Origin: Gammaproteobacteria bacterium
GTDB lineage: Bacteria > Pseudomonadota > Gammaproteobacteria > Pseudomonadales > Cellvibrionaceae
DNA: 64,000 nucleotides
Assembly (NCBI GenBank): GCA_004173475.1
Contig: SEBU01000003.1
Coordinates: 372,001 to 436,000 of the forward strand
Direction: 5' to 3'
The notes under the pieces are model-generated. The model searched no databases, was not told the DNA's origin, and was given only the letters and a program-made list of their open reading frames with translations. The position numbers and the translations under genes were made by a program. Shown one piece after another: positions 47,278-56,171 of this stretch. The stretch's first letter is position 1, and every line of letters starts with the position of its first letter.

Positions 47278-47664
47278 ATGTATTCAGTTGCCGTTACCCG
47301 TGAATTTATTGCCAGCCATTTTCTGATCGGAGGAGATTGGGGCAGCGAAAATTTTCCGCACTCGCATCATTATGTAGCTGAAATTCGTATAGACGGCGAT
47401 CAGCTGGATCAACACGGTTATTTGGTGGATATAGTAGACATAGAAGCAGCACTTGATAAAACAGTCGCTTACTTTCGGGATAGTGTACTTAATGAAAAAC
47501 CAGAATTTGAAGGTTTGAACCCGAGCATTGAACATTTCAGCAGAATCATCAATGAGCATATAAGCTCTAAAATTCGACCGCTAGGCAATGCATCGTTGAC
47601 TGTAAAATTATGGGAGAACGCAACTTGTTGGGCGGCGTATCAAAAGGAATTTAAGCAATCTTAA
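47278..47664 (+). CDS. 6-pyruvoyl-tetrahydropterin synthase/QueD-like protein without the catalytic Cys
   Basis: A 128-residue tunnelling-fold protein. The zinc histidines are His14 (FIASHFL), His28 and His30 (FPHSHHYVAEI), and the substrate-anchoring Glu lies in LWENATCWAAY. In QueD and PTPS a catalytic Cys stands shortly before the HGH pair; here the stretch GGDWGSENFPHSHHY has none. So the usual PTPS or QueD reaction is doubtful, and a related aldol or lyase reaction on a pterin- or pyrimidine-like substrate is more likely. It is the last gene of the ribA-like operon, 66 bp after the dehydrogenase. The ATG is preceded by CAGGAC 8 nt upstream. Confidence 0.85.
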   Translation: MYSVAVTREFIASHFLIGGDWGSENFPHSHHYVAEIRIDGDQLDQHGYLVDIVDIEAALDKTVAYFRDSVLNEKPEFEGLNPSIEHFSRIINEHISSKIRPLGNASLTVKLWENATCWAAYQKEFKQS

Positions 47665-47730
47665 TACGTCATACGGAGCTAACAAATTTCTGTAAAACAA
47701 TATTGTAACGAGCGTATATTAAACAACACC

Positions 47731-47756
47731 AAACAATAGAGTATTGTTTATTTTTA
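47731..47756. terminator. AT-rich terminator after the PTPS-like gene
   Basis: AAACAATA-GAG-TATTGTTT forms an 8-bp stem followed by ATTTTTA. It lies between the convergent PTPS-like gene and the TPR lipoprotein gene. Low GC makes it a weak terminator. Confidence 0.55.
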
Positions 47757-47769
47757 GGCTTCAGATCAT

Positions 47770-48528
47770 TTATTGAGTTGAATTGTTCGCATGCAATTCT
47801 TTAATACGATTGAGGTTGCGAATCTGGTCGATATAGTCCAATTCATTTATGGCCTTTTTATTATCCGGATCGAATTTGAGCGATTGATAAAGAGTCATCT
47901 CAGCATCGTCGTACTTCCCCGTAGCCGTCAAAGTTTCACCGAGACCACGAAACGCACGAGCGCGCTGCACGTTGGGCAAACAACTTTTAGCTTGCGTTAA
48001 TTGCGTATAAAGTTGTATAGCTTGCTCATACCGCTTAAGGCGATAATGAAGATTTGCTTTTTCATATAATAAAGTCGGTTGATCCGGTTCCAATTTTAAT
48101 CCTTTGTCCAAATTTAGAAGCGCATTATCGTAAGGATTATTTCTAGATTCCAGCGCAAGAAATGCGAGTAGATAATAGGCTTTGGAGTATGAGCTATCCA
48201 ATACTGGCTCCATTTTTTTATCGCCTGCTACCGCAATTTCATACTGACCGCATTCCGCCACCTGCTCCTTATCCCAGAAAAATACACGCACCCGTCTTTC
48301 ATCCTCCACTCTGTGTGACCAGTTAGCAGGCATGGTATTAACGTAATTTTCCAAATATACCTTCGCTTCCAGATATTTATTTTTTTCAATTAAATCGATT
48401 GCTTCAGTAATGGGGCCAGAAGGAACCGGAGGTGCAACTTTAGAAGAGGCAGCATCATCTCTTTTGTCCACACTAGCGCATGCACTCAATCCCGCAACCA
48501 GCATCAACTGAAATATTTTTTTAATCAT
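47770..48528 (-). CDS. TPR-containing lipoprotein
   Basis: A 252-residue lipoprotein. The signal KKIFQLMLVAGLSACASV ends in the lipobox GLSAC, with Ser-containing linker after the Cys. TPR units follow: AIDLIEKNKYLEAKVYLENY, AYYLLAFLALESRNNPYDNA, LYEKANLHYRLKRYEQAIQL, GLGETLTATGKYDDAEMTLY. It should be an outer-membrane or periplasmic scaffold. It is encoded downstream of the UPF0104 and CDP-alcohol phosphatidyltransferase genes on the same strand, 120 bp away, and may help assemble or export their product. Confidence 0.85.
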   Translation of the reverse strand: MIKKIFQLMLVAGLSACASVDKRDDAASSKVAPPVPSGPITEAIDLIEKNKYLEAKVYLENYVNTMPANWSHRVEDERRVRVFFWDKEQVAECGQYEIAVAGDKKMEPVLDSSYSKAYYLLAFLALESRNNPYDNALLNLDKGLKLEPDQPTLLYEKANLHYRLKRYEQAIQLYTQLTQAKSCLPNVQRARAFRGLGETLTATGKYDDAEMTLYQSLKFDPDNKKAINELDYIDQIRNLNRIKELHANNSTQ

Positions 48529-48648
48529 ATGAATATCCCACTACATTTAAATGAGTTTCGCCTGAATGAAATGCATTCACCAAACAGGAAGACGAATAAA
48601 AAGCCAAAAGCAATAAGCGCACCAGTTTGCGGACACTAGAGTATAAGG

Positions 48649-49680
48649 TTAGTAAGATGAGGCAGTCTCAGGGGATGCAGATTTTTTATTAACGCTGCGC
48701 AGACAATAAAACCCAAATAGCAAAATAATGATGTCGCGTAAACGCATAAGCGCAATCAAACCAATTGCGGCCGCGTCGGGAAGATGCAAATAATGGAAAG
48801 ACCAAAACACCGAGGCTTCAAGAGTTCCCACACCGCCTGGTATAGGCAGTAGCAAAGCGAGTCGCATGGAAATCAATATTAATAAAAAAGCAGGTGCATC
48901 GAAATCGATATTTAAAAACTGCAACAGGAGTGCAAGCTCTACAAGCAACCCACCCCAGGCTAAAAAGGAAATCAATGCCGCATTGGTCAAGGTTAATTTT
49001 TGAGTACGCAATACAGCCCCTAAGTCACCTTTCATCGACCGCCAGGATTCTTGAATTTTTTTAATGAATCTGTGTTCGTTCCACCCTGAAAAAAATCGCT
49101 GTAGGTGAACTGAAATCCGCTGAGACCGACCGATTAACCACCGTAGAGTTGCCAAAAATACTGTGCTTACTGCTACCGCGTAAAACACACCGACAAAAAT
49201 ATTACTTGCAGTGATAGATGAAGCTTTAATAAATGGAACATCGCCTGTACATACGAGAAAAAATAAACACAGTGCCAACACGGTGAAATTCACCAAAACT
49301 TCATAACCTCGGTCGAGGCCGATTGATAAAAGTGCTTTTTCTAATGATGCTCCGCTACGACATAACCAATAAACCTGCAAAGGCTCGCCGCCAAATTGTG
49401 GGCCAGGTGTAATAAAATTTATTGTATTGCCCGCCTGGCGCATAAACAGAACATCTTTAAAACTCACCGTTTCTTTCAACATAGTTATTAAACTGTGCCA
49501 ACGTTTTGCGCTCAAGAAAATAATAATTAAGTTGACACCCAACCATGCAAACCATTGCTGCCAAGCCAGCGACAAAACACTATTTCTGATACTAGCGAGT
49601 GGCAAATGCACTAACGTCCAACCAGTCAAGGCTAACGCCAAGAGCCACATCAAATTTTTTGCTATTTTAGATTTAAGCAC
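48649..49680 (-). CDS. UPF0104 / lysylphosphatidylglycerol-synthase-TM family membrane protein
   Basis: About 343 residues with eight or so spans (LMWLLALALTGWTLVHLPL, WFAWLGVNLIIIFLSAKRW, ALISFLAWGGLLVELALLLQ, LLILISMRLALLLPIPGGVG). The motifs NFITPGPQFGGEPLQVYWL and LPIPGGVGTLEASVFWSF match the MprF-type flippase domain (UPF0104). No aminoacyl-transferase domain is attached, so a lipid or lipid-linked export role is likely. GTG 49680 is chosen: AGGA lies 8 nt upstream and it overlaps the stop of the preceding gene (GTGCTTAA); ATG 49689 has no SD. It is coupled to the CDP-alcohol phosphatidyltransferase. Confidence 0.83.
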   Translation of the reverse strand: MLKSKIAKNLMWLLALALTGWTLVHLPLASIRNSVLSLAWQQWFAWLGVNLIIIFLSAKRWHSLITMLKETVSFKDVLFMRQAGNTINFITPGPQFGGEPLQVYWLCRSGASLEKALLSIGLDRGYEVLVNFTVLALCLFFLVCTGDVPFIKASSITASNIFVGVFYAVAVSTVFLATLRWLIGRSQRISVHLQRFFSGWNEHRFIKKIQESWRSMKGDLGAVLRTQKLTLTNAALISFLAWGGLLVELALLLQFLNIDFDAPAFLLILISMRLALLLPIPGGVGTLEASVFWSFHYLHLPDAAAIGLIALMRLRDIIILLFGFYCLRSVNKKSASPETASSY

Positions 49681-50785
49681 TAGCGCCATCCTGACGGTTA
49701 ACCCATACATCGTCCCATTGCCACAGGCTAAAGCGCCCCGTACCGAGTAACAATAACCAGGCACCGCTACACAATAACCCGATGCTCAACGGCGTTATTG
49801 GCGCAGCTGAACCTGCCAGCAAAAGCAAAACAATTAAAGCACCGACGCGCCCCGCGGAGCCCAATAAAACCAGACTGATTCCAAGCACCAAACTCAGCGT
49901 TAAGAAAATGCTTCCTGGAGGTTCAAAAATATCCGCCTTGTACAACATAAAAATTGAACCGACAAAAAGAAAAATTCTCAAACATGGTTGAAAAATATTT
50001 CGACTGATTTTCACCAAGCGAGAGAAAAAAAGTTTCGCTCCAACTGACTCACCGTTAATACGACCACTAACCACCAACCAATCAAACGTGAACCCAAGTA
50101 CAACTGGAATTAAAAATGCAAAACCACACACCACGGTTTGCTGGGGTGCAAAACAAGGCAATAACGCCAAAGCAACAAAACCCATTTGAAAACCTGCCAG
50201 CGCGCGACGTAACTGGCTCGGCATAAGTGGATAAATATTCAAGCCATGCTTGCAACGCCAGTAAATCCCCCAATTAAAAATGTAAAACGCAAAACTCAGC
50301 GATAAATAGCTCCAGTGAATTTTACCCATGACAATTGCTAAAAGAGGCGCGACCAATAAACCCAGTGCATCAAATACGGTGTCGAGTTCGGCACCTAACA
50401 AAGTTGTCTGTTTACTCCTGCGTGCGACAAAACCATCTACGCGATCAAGAATTGCTGCGGCGCCATAAAGCAACCCTGGAATCCAGCTTATAAAACCCTG
50501 AATGTCAGGTTGAAATAAAAAGCCGCCGGTCAAAGCGATTAAATAACCACGCAGCAAGGTAAGCCGGTTAGCCCAGCCCAAATCATTTAATAAAGGGGTG
50601 TCAGTTGATATGCGATTTAAATCAGCCCGCTTCCAAGTGAGATACCACACCCAAAACCATAGCAACCCAGCCTGCGAAAACCACTGCAAACCCATTCGCC
50701 AGCTCGTGAAATAACCCAGAGCCAGAAAAATAATCCAAAGCAAGCCAAGCCCGAACAAACCTGGCAACTTAATATCAACTTTCAT
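49673..50785 (-). CDS. CDP-alcohol phosphatidyltransferase family protein
   Basis: A 370-residue polytopic protein. The family signature D-x2-DG-x2-AR-x8-G-x3-D-x3-D is complete in the segment beginning ILDRVDGFVARRSKQ and ending LDTVFDALG. Two N-terminal spans and several C-terminal spans extend it beyond the usual 200 residues. Such enzymes replace CMP on CDP-diacylglycerol or a CDP-alcohol to make phospholipids or lipid-linked polyol phosphates; the acceptor is unknown. It heads a minus-strand operon with the UPF0104 protein (8-bp overlap) and the TPR lipoprotein. The ATG is poorly supported by SD but is the first in frame. Confidence 0.87.
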   Translation of the reverse strand: MKVDIKLPGLFGLGLLWIIFLALGYFTSWRMGLQWFSQAGLLWFWVWYLTWKRADLNRISTDTPLLNDLGWANRLTLLRGYLIALTGGFLFQPDIQGFISWIPGLLYGAAAILDRVDGFVARRSKQTTLLGAELDTVFDALGLLVAPLLAIVMGKIHWSYLSLSFAFYIFNWGIYWRCKHGLNIYPLMPSQLRRALAGFQMGFVALALLPCFAPQQTVVCGFAFLIPVVLGFTFDWLVVSGRINGESVGAKLFFSRLVKISRNIFQPCLRIFLFVGSIFMLYKADIFEPPGSIFLTLSLVLGISLVLLGSAGRVGALIVLLLLAGSAAPITPLSIGLLCSGAWLLLLGTGRFSLWQWDDVWVNRQDGASA

Positions 50786-51658
50786 AATGGTAATTCTTGG
50801 AACCCAACTTTCGCGAGGTGATGAGCCTAACAGATGTCAGCTGGGCAAAAAAGAACTCTAGGCACCTATTTAAAACACCGCAATAGATGCTTGGATTTAA
50901 ACACCTATTTAGTGTCGCTCTGGCTTAGCGATATGAGAAGAATTTTATTATATAACCCGACTTTTAAAAATGATTTGGTTAAATCTGTCGAGAACCGAAC
51001 TAAGCGAAATTTTCTTTTGAAAGTGTTTGGCGCTTTAATATTTTCTGCGGTGATATATTCATCACAAACTGTGCCGCGCGTTTGGCAACCCTAATTTTTT
51101 GAAAATGTTAAAAACCAGTACTCGATAATTAACAAAAAAATACTTATTTTAAAACTTTAATAACATTGTAATTTTTTGTTATCAAACATCGACTCCTAAA
51201 ATATGACAACTGAGATGTTGCACGAACCACATTGTTGAATATGTAGCTCCATAAATATCGAACGACGGATTTAAAGTTTTTATTAAATGCGTTCTTTGGC
51301 TCATTATTAACTTACGCAGACAAACTTCTGTTTAAATTAATTCATTTGGGGACTATAAACCGCGTCCTGCAGATTAGTAAAAAAGTACTTAATTGGCCCA
51401 GATCGCTTTACGCCGGTTTAGTCAGGCTCACAGAAAATAAATATTGAACAGGACATTCACTGCAACTTACTGCTGACAAATGTAAATTATCTTTTCCCCG
51501 CACAAAATTTAAGCTGGCAGCAATTGTTCAGGGGTGGGCTCTACCGCCCATCATTGAAGGTTTGATCAACCACAAACGGCTGGGAGATCGAACTTTGTTC
51601 ACTTAAACATCTATAATGGGTTATTCATGTCATCAACCAGGCACTCCCGAGCACCGCT
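50786..51658. other. 873-bp intergenic region, no supported gene
   Basis: Between divergent phosphatidyltransferase and sensor-kinase genes. An 86-codon frame at 50834-51094 lacks a suitable ribosome site and recognisable features. A direct repeat of CACCTATTTA occurs twice near 50860 and 50900. A TATAAT and a short upstream frame stand at the right end (listed separately). Otherwise AT-rich with nothing I can name. Confidence 0.6.
51612..51617 (+). promoter_or_regulatory. -10 box and possible short upstream frame of the sensor kinase
   Basis: A perfect TATAAT lies 42 bp before the kinase ATG; no good -35 is visible. An 11-codon frame starts at ATG 51627, nearly at the expected transcript 5' end, and its TGA overlaps the kinase start in an ATGA (51659-51662). 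The kinase ATG has no SD of its own, so coupling to this frame is possible. Confidence 0.4.
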
Positions 51659-52765
51659 ATGAATCAACATGTTATCCCTGGCAATACTTGCCGAGCGCCC
51701 TTGTTTCTCGAGAAGCCTTGGATTTGGCTTATTTTTAGCCTTTATTATTTTGTACCCGTGTACTACATGAAGGCGTCGGTCGATATATTGGCATTTTTGT
51801 GTGGCGCTTATTTCGTATTTGTTTGTTTATACCTATGGGGTGCGCGCGTCACGCAAAAACATGTCTGGAAGCCGATTCTTGCTATTACAGTACTCTTCTG
51901 CTTCGTTACCCCCTTATCACCCGGTTCCAGCAATTTTTTCCCGTACATCGGTTTTCTCATTGGCTATAACTATTCCACTCGTACATATCTTATTTTGCTC
52001 CTTAGCTACGCTTTAATGATTGTTGGCGTGCAATTTCACTACGATTATCCGGTACCCATGTTCGCCCTGCCCGCAATTACTGGACTGCTTTCAATCAGCG
52101 TGTGGGGGCATATGGAAAGAATGCGTTTCTCCCATAAGGTGAATTGGATTCAAAGCCGCCAGGAAATCCAGCAGCTCGCGGTGATTGCCGAACGCGAACG
52201 TATCGCTCGCGACCTTCACGACATTTTGGGCCACACGCTTTCATCTATCGCATTAAAAGCGGAACTTGCAGAGAAATTATTGAAGCAAGACAAAATAAAC
52301 GATGTCGGAGAACATTTATCGGACTTGCACAAAATCGCGAGGGAAAGTCTGAGCCTCGTGCGTCAAACTGTATCTGGTTATAAACACCGCGGTCTCTCGG
52401 GCGAAGTTATTCAATTATGCGAAAAGCTGCGCCAAAGTGGTTTCTCCGTTGACCTGGATGGCGAAATCCCTTCTCTCTCCCCCCGAGCAGAAACCGCTTT
52501 AATTCTTGCGCTCACCGAACTAACTACCAATGTTTTACGTCACAGTAATGGTAACCACTGTCAGATCTCTTTTCAGTTAGACAATGAAAGTGTGGTAATC
52601 AGTATGCAAGACAATGGGTGCATCAAGTCTATTACTCCCGGCAACGGCCTAAATGGGATTCAGGAAAGATTACATGCCTTGGCCGGCGATATCAGCGCAC
52701 AAATCTCTAATGGAGCGCGATTTGATATCACCCTTCCTGCCCATGAATTAATACAGGCCAGTTAA
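51659..52765 (+). CDS. DesK-type sensor histidine kinase
   Basis: A 368-residue HisKA_3 kinase. About five membrane spans in residues 15-150 (IWLIFSLYYFVPVYYM, ILAFLCGAYFVFVCLYLW, ILAITVLFCFVTPLSP, YLILLLSYALMIVGVQF, FALPAITGLLSISVWG) are followed by a coiled linker, the phospho-His in ERERIARDLHDILGHTLSSI and the ATPase domain with ALTELTTNVLRHSNG and GNGLNGIQERL. The multi-span sensor and LHDxLGH box match DesK, which senses membrane fluidity; that specific signal is an analogy. The response regulator gene starts 2 bp after its stop. Confidence 0.9.
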   Translation: MNQHVIPGNTCRAPLFLEKPWIWLIFSLYYFVPVYYMKASVDILAFLCGAYFVFVCLYLWGARVTQKHVWKPILAITVLFCFVTPLSPGSSNFFPYIGFLIGYNYSTRTYLILLLSYALMIVGVQFHYDYPVPMFALPAITGLLSISVWGHMERMRFSHKVNWIQSRQEIQQLAVIAERERIARDLHDILGHTLSSIALKAELAEKLLKQDKINDVGEHLSDLHKIARESLSLVRQTVSGYKHRGLSGEVIQLCEKLRQSGFSVDLDGEIPSLSPRAETALILALTELTTNVLRHSNGNHCQISFQLDNESVVISMQDNGCIKSITPGNGLNGIQERLHALAGDISAQISNGARFDITLPAHELIQAS

Positions 52766-52767
52766 AG

Positions 52768-53364
52768 ATGAAAATTTTGTTAGCAGAAGATCAAGCAATG
52801 GTGCGAGGTGCACTCGCAGCATTGCTCAGTATGGAAACCAATTTTGATGTAACCCAGGCCGAGGATGGTGATAAAGCCTGGTTACTCCTTAAGCAAAACT
52901 CTTATGACATTTTGCTCACAGATATAGAAATGCCAGGCCGTTCGGGTTTGGAATTAGCGCAATATTTAATCCAGCAGCAATCTCCGACTAAAATTATCAT
53001 TATTACAACCTTTGGTCGCTCGGGTTATATTCGGCGCGCAATTGATATGGGCGTGTCGGGCTTTCTCTTAAAAGATGCACCATCAGAGCAACTCATCCAG
53101 GCGATATACCGCATCATGGATGGTAAGCGAGTGATCGACGGTGAATTGGCCATGATGGCCTTGGGTGAAACAGATCCGCTTAGCGACAAAGAACGTCGCG
53201 CTTTACGACTTGCGAGCGAAGGAAAAACTACCGCTGAAATTGCTAATACACTTTTTCTTTCCGAAGGTACGGTGCGCAATTATTTATCAGAAGCTATCGC
53301 AAAGTTAAATGCCGCCAATCGGGTAGACGCTGCTCGAATTGCGCGTCAAAAAGGTTGGATCTAA
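52768..53364 (+). CDS. DesR-type response regulator (NarL/LuxR family)
   Basis: A 198-residue regulator. Receiver: ILLAEDQAMVRGALAALL with acidic pocket, phospho-Asp in YDILLTDIEMPGRSGLEL, and Lys in GFLLKDAPSEQ. LuxR-type HTH: LSDKERRALRLASEGKTTAE and LFLSEGTVRNYLSEAIAKLN. It follows the DesK-type kinase directly and is surely its partner. In Bacillus DesR turns on the des desaturase; no desaturase gene is near here, so the regulon is unknown. TAAAG before the ATG gives no strong SD; translation is probably coupled to the kinase. Confidence 0.92.
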   Translation: MKILLAEDQAMVRGALAALLSMETNFDVTQAEDGDKAWLLLKQNSYDILLTDIEMPGRSGLELAQYLIQQQSPTKIIIITTFGRSGYIRRAIDMGVSGFLLKDAPSEQLIQAIYRIMDGKRVIDGELAMMALGETDPLSDKERRALRLASEGKTTAEIANTLFLSEGTVRNYLSEAIAKLNAANRVDAARIARQKGWI

Positions 53365-53494
53365 AAATTCCGCAATATCCTAATCTCCGTCATGTAGCTA
53401 GAATCTAACCTCCGTTTCAAGCAACTTCCAACAGACCTTACATTATCTGTATTGGAAGCTTTTCGCGAGCTTGCTAGAATCCGCCCACTCTTGC

Positions 53495-53968
53495 TCAACC
53501 ATTATGGTCGGCACTTGGATTAGGTGATCCTGATGCAGCAGATTCTGCTCGCGTTTTAACCTCTTCCGAATAAGTAGTCAGTAATTGGTTAAATAAACCA
53601 AGTAGTGAAGGAAAGCGGGTCGCTAGAAATCCTGCGATCGCAGCTGCCGAAATTATTACGAGTGGAGAACGGTTAGAAAGATTTTCAAATGTTTTGGAAA
53701 ACGCCTGAAGCGTTAAATCCTGCTCACGGTGCGGTTGCGATTGTGTTGGCGGGCGAGCAAAGGCTTTGGAAAGTGCAAAAACGATAATAGGAATAAAATA
53801 AATCAGGCCCAGAATCATAGGCCCCCATATGTTGCCCACCAGTGAACTTAACCAAAAGTAAATCCCAAGACTAATCCAAACAAAACCTATAATAGTAGCG
53901 GCAAGAATAAGTACCAGCCCAACAATGGTAGAGCGAAGTTCTTAAAGATGATCACCGAAATTGAACAT
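53495..53968 (-). pseudogene. Small two-span membrane protein gene interrupted by an in-frame stop
   Basis: From the ATG at 53968, which has AGGAAG about 8 nt upstream, the frame reads MFNFGDHL, then TAA at 53944-53942, then stays open for 149 codons in the same frame. The continuation begins ELRSTIVGLVLILAATIIG, has two membrane helices (the second in GPMILGLIYFIPIIVFALS) and a third near IISAAAIAGFLATRF, and ends SADHNG. No ATG, GTG or TTG lies between the stop and GTG 53839, which is inside the second helix. So the gene looks inactivated by one base change, or the base is a sequence error. Family not recognised. It lies divergent from the DUF485-actP operon. Confidence 0.7.
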
Positions 53969-54150
53969 ACTTTATCTTCCTGAATAGTTAACATAGTTTA
54001 AACGGATGAAACGCGATAACTAGTAATAGTCACGACAATAACATTGATTAACAATAGCAGCACACAAAACACAACTTTGAACAAATAGCAAAAATTCTTA
54101 CCAATAATAATCAACTTTATAATCTTTTATAAAACCAAAGGGGAAAATCG

Positions 54151-54459
54151 ATGAGCCATTCGGAACAGATAAGAGCACTACCGGAATATATTGCGCTAAC
54201 GCGCGCACGTAAAAAAATTGTATGGCCGCTATCAATCGCGGTTGTAGTGGCTTACTTCGCACTCATACTCGCCATCGCGTTTTATCCAGCATCGCTTGGT
54301 GCTCCTATAGGTGATGGAGTCACATCTGTAGGCATCGCGCTCGGGCTTGGCATTATTATTTATTGCATGGTAATTACCGGTATTTCTGTGTCCTATGCCA
54401 ACCGTGTTATTGAGCCTTTGACCCGCGCAATTGCACAAAAAGCAGGAGCTTTAAAATGA
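54151..54459 (+). CDS. DUF485 membrane protein, partner of acetate permease
   Basis: A 102-residue protein with two spans ([20 protein letters not shown] and [19 protein letters not shown]) and conserved FVxYxLAN-like ending [18 protein letters not shown]485 (YjcH-type) genes precede actP in most Gammaproteobacteria and are cotranscribed with it. Its action is unclear; it may assist the permease. AAGGGG lies 8 nt before the ATG. Its stop overlaps the actP start in ATGA. Confidence 0.92.
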   Translation: MSHSEQIRALPEYIALTRARKKIVWPLSIAVVVAYFALILAIAFYPASLGAPIGDGVTSVGIALGLGIIIYCMVITGISVSYANRVIEPLTRAIAQKAGALK

Positions 54460-56108
54460 AAATAAAAACCCTTCTTGCATTTTCGATCAGCCTTTTGGCC
54501 GCCGCCGCTTGGGCTGACGCCGCGCCTAAACCATCCATCAATACAACCGCAATTGCAATGTTTTTAGCATTTGTAGTAGTTACCCTGGGTATTACTTATT
54601 GGGCAGCGCGTCGCACTAAAACAACAGCAGATTTTTACGCGGCGGGCGGCGGTATTACCGGTTTTCAAAATGGCCTGGCGATTGCGGGTGATTACATGTC
54701 CGCAGCTTCTTTTTTGGGGATCGCCGGTTTAGTTTATACATCAGGTTTTGATGGTTTAATTTACGCCATTGGCTTTTTGGTCGGTTGGCCGCTGGTTTTA
54801 TTATTAATCGCAGAACCTCTACGTAATTTGGGCAAATATACATTTGCAGATGTTGCCTCATTCCGATTGCAACAAAAACCTATTCGAATTCTTGCGGCGA
54901 GTGGATCACTTGTAACTGTAATTTTTTATTTGATTGCACAGCTAGTCGGTGCAGGGAAAATTATTGAATATTTATTCGGCCTGCAATATGAAACAGCGGT
55001 TATCGGCGTGGGCATTTTAATGACTCTTTACGTCACTTTCGGCGGTATGCTCGCAACCACCTGGGTACAAGTTATCAAAGCTGTACTCTTGCTTTCGGGT
55101 GCAAGCCTTATGGCATTTCTCGTGTTAAGTCAGTTTGGTTTTAGTTTTGAAGCTATGTTCAGTGAGTCCGTAAAACTTCATGCAAAGGGTGAAGCCATCA
55201 TGGCTCCCCTGGCTCAAAAACCCGATGCAATTTCTGCCATCTCCGCTATATCTCTTGGCATGGCATTAATGTTCGGCACCGCTGGCTTACCGCATATTCT
55301 CATGCGTTTCTTCACAGTTCGCGATGCTGTACAAGCGCGCCGGTCTGTGTTTTACGCGACCGGATTTATCGGTTATTTTTATATTCTCACCTTCATCATT
55401 GGGTTCGGCGCAATTGTTTTGCTAATTAACAATCCAAATTATTTTGCCGCTGATGGAAAACTCCTCGGTGGTACGAATATGGCGGCGATACATCTTTCTC
55501 ATGCATTGGGTGGCGACATATTATTAGGTTTTATTTCTGCAGTAGCTTTTGCAACTATTCTTGCAGTAGTGTCAGGTTTAACGCTTGCAGGTTCTAGCGC
55601 GATTTCGCACGATTTGTACGCGACTCTGGTATTAAAAGGTGTGCGTGACGAGAAAAAAGAAATGCGTGCATCGCGGTTTGCCACTATCTGTTTAGGCATA
55701 ATTGCAGTGTTGCTGGGAATAGTATTCGAAAATCAAAATGTTGCGTTTATGGTTGGCTTGGCATTTTGTGTTGCAGCAAGCGCAAACTTCCCTATTCTGT
55801 TGCTCTCCATGTATTGGCGCAAGCTCACCACTCGCGGAGCAGTTTTAGGTGGAGCACTGGGATTACTAACGGCCTTGGTATTAGTCGTTTTAGGCCCGAC
55901 TGTTTGGGTCGATGTGTTCCATCACGAAAAAGCTATTTTCCCGCTTAAGAACCCGGCAATTTTCTCTGTGTTCATCGCGTTTATCGGTATCTGGTTATTT
56001 TCGATCCTGGATAAATCTGCAAATGCAAAAGCTGAAGAGGCCGCGTTCGATGCGCAATTTGTACGCTCACAAACCGGTATTGGAATTAGTGCTGCAGCAG
56101 AGCATTAA
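54456..56108 (+). CDS. actP: Cation/acetate symporter ActP
   Basis: A sodium:solute symporter-family permease of 550 residues with a signal-like start ([19 protein letters not shown]) and about 13 spans. [21 protein letters not shown] and [20 protein letters not shown] are the N-terminal SSS signature; [20 protein letters not shown] and [20 protein letters not shown] follow. It takes up acetate and other short carboxylates. It overlaps DUF485 by 4 bp. A strong terminator follows. acs is not in the window. Confidence 0.95.
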   Translation: MKIKTLLAFSISLLAAAAWADAAPKPSINTTAIAMFLAFVVVTLGITYWAARRTKTTADFYAAGGGITGFQNGLAIAGDYMSAASFLGIAGLVYTSGFDGLIYAIGFLVGWPLVLLLIAEPLRNLGKYTFADVASFRLQQKPIRILAASGSLVTVIFYLIAQLVGAGKIIEYLFGLQYETAVIGVGILMTLYVTFGGMLATTWVQVIKAVLLLSGASLMAFLVLSQFGFSFEAMFSESVKLHAKGEAIMAPLAQKPDAISAISAISLGMALMFGTAGLPHILMRFFTVRDAVQARRSVFYATGFIGYFYILTFIIGFGAIVLLINNPNYFAADGKLLGGTNMAAIHLSHALGGDILLGFISAVAFATILAVVSGLTLAGSSAISHDLYATLVLKGVRDEKKEMRASRFATICLGIIAVLLGIVFENQNVAFMVGLAFCVAASANFPILLLSMYWRKLTTRGAVLGGALGLLTALVLVVLGPTVWVDVFHHEKAIFPLKNPAIFSVFIAFIGIWLFSILDKSANAKAEEAAFDAQFVRSQTGIGISAAAEH

Positions 56109-56123
56109 GAAGTAACCATTAAT

Positions 56124-56155
56124 AAAAAACGGCAGCCTAGACTGCCGTTTTTTAT
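56124..56155. terminator. Bidirectional terminator between actP and the YqhA-like gene
   Basis: AAAACGGCAG-CCTAGA-CTGCCGTTTT with A- and T-runs on both sides. It ends both convergent genes. Confidence 0.92.
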
Positions 56156-56171
56156 TTCTCAACGCAGTTAA

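Noticed and set aside
50834-51094. 86-codon frame in the large intergenic gap
   Set aside because: Ribosome site badly placed, composition like the surrounding AT-rich DNA, no recognisable domain apart from a weak hydrophobic stretch.
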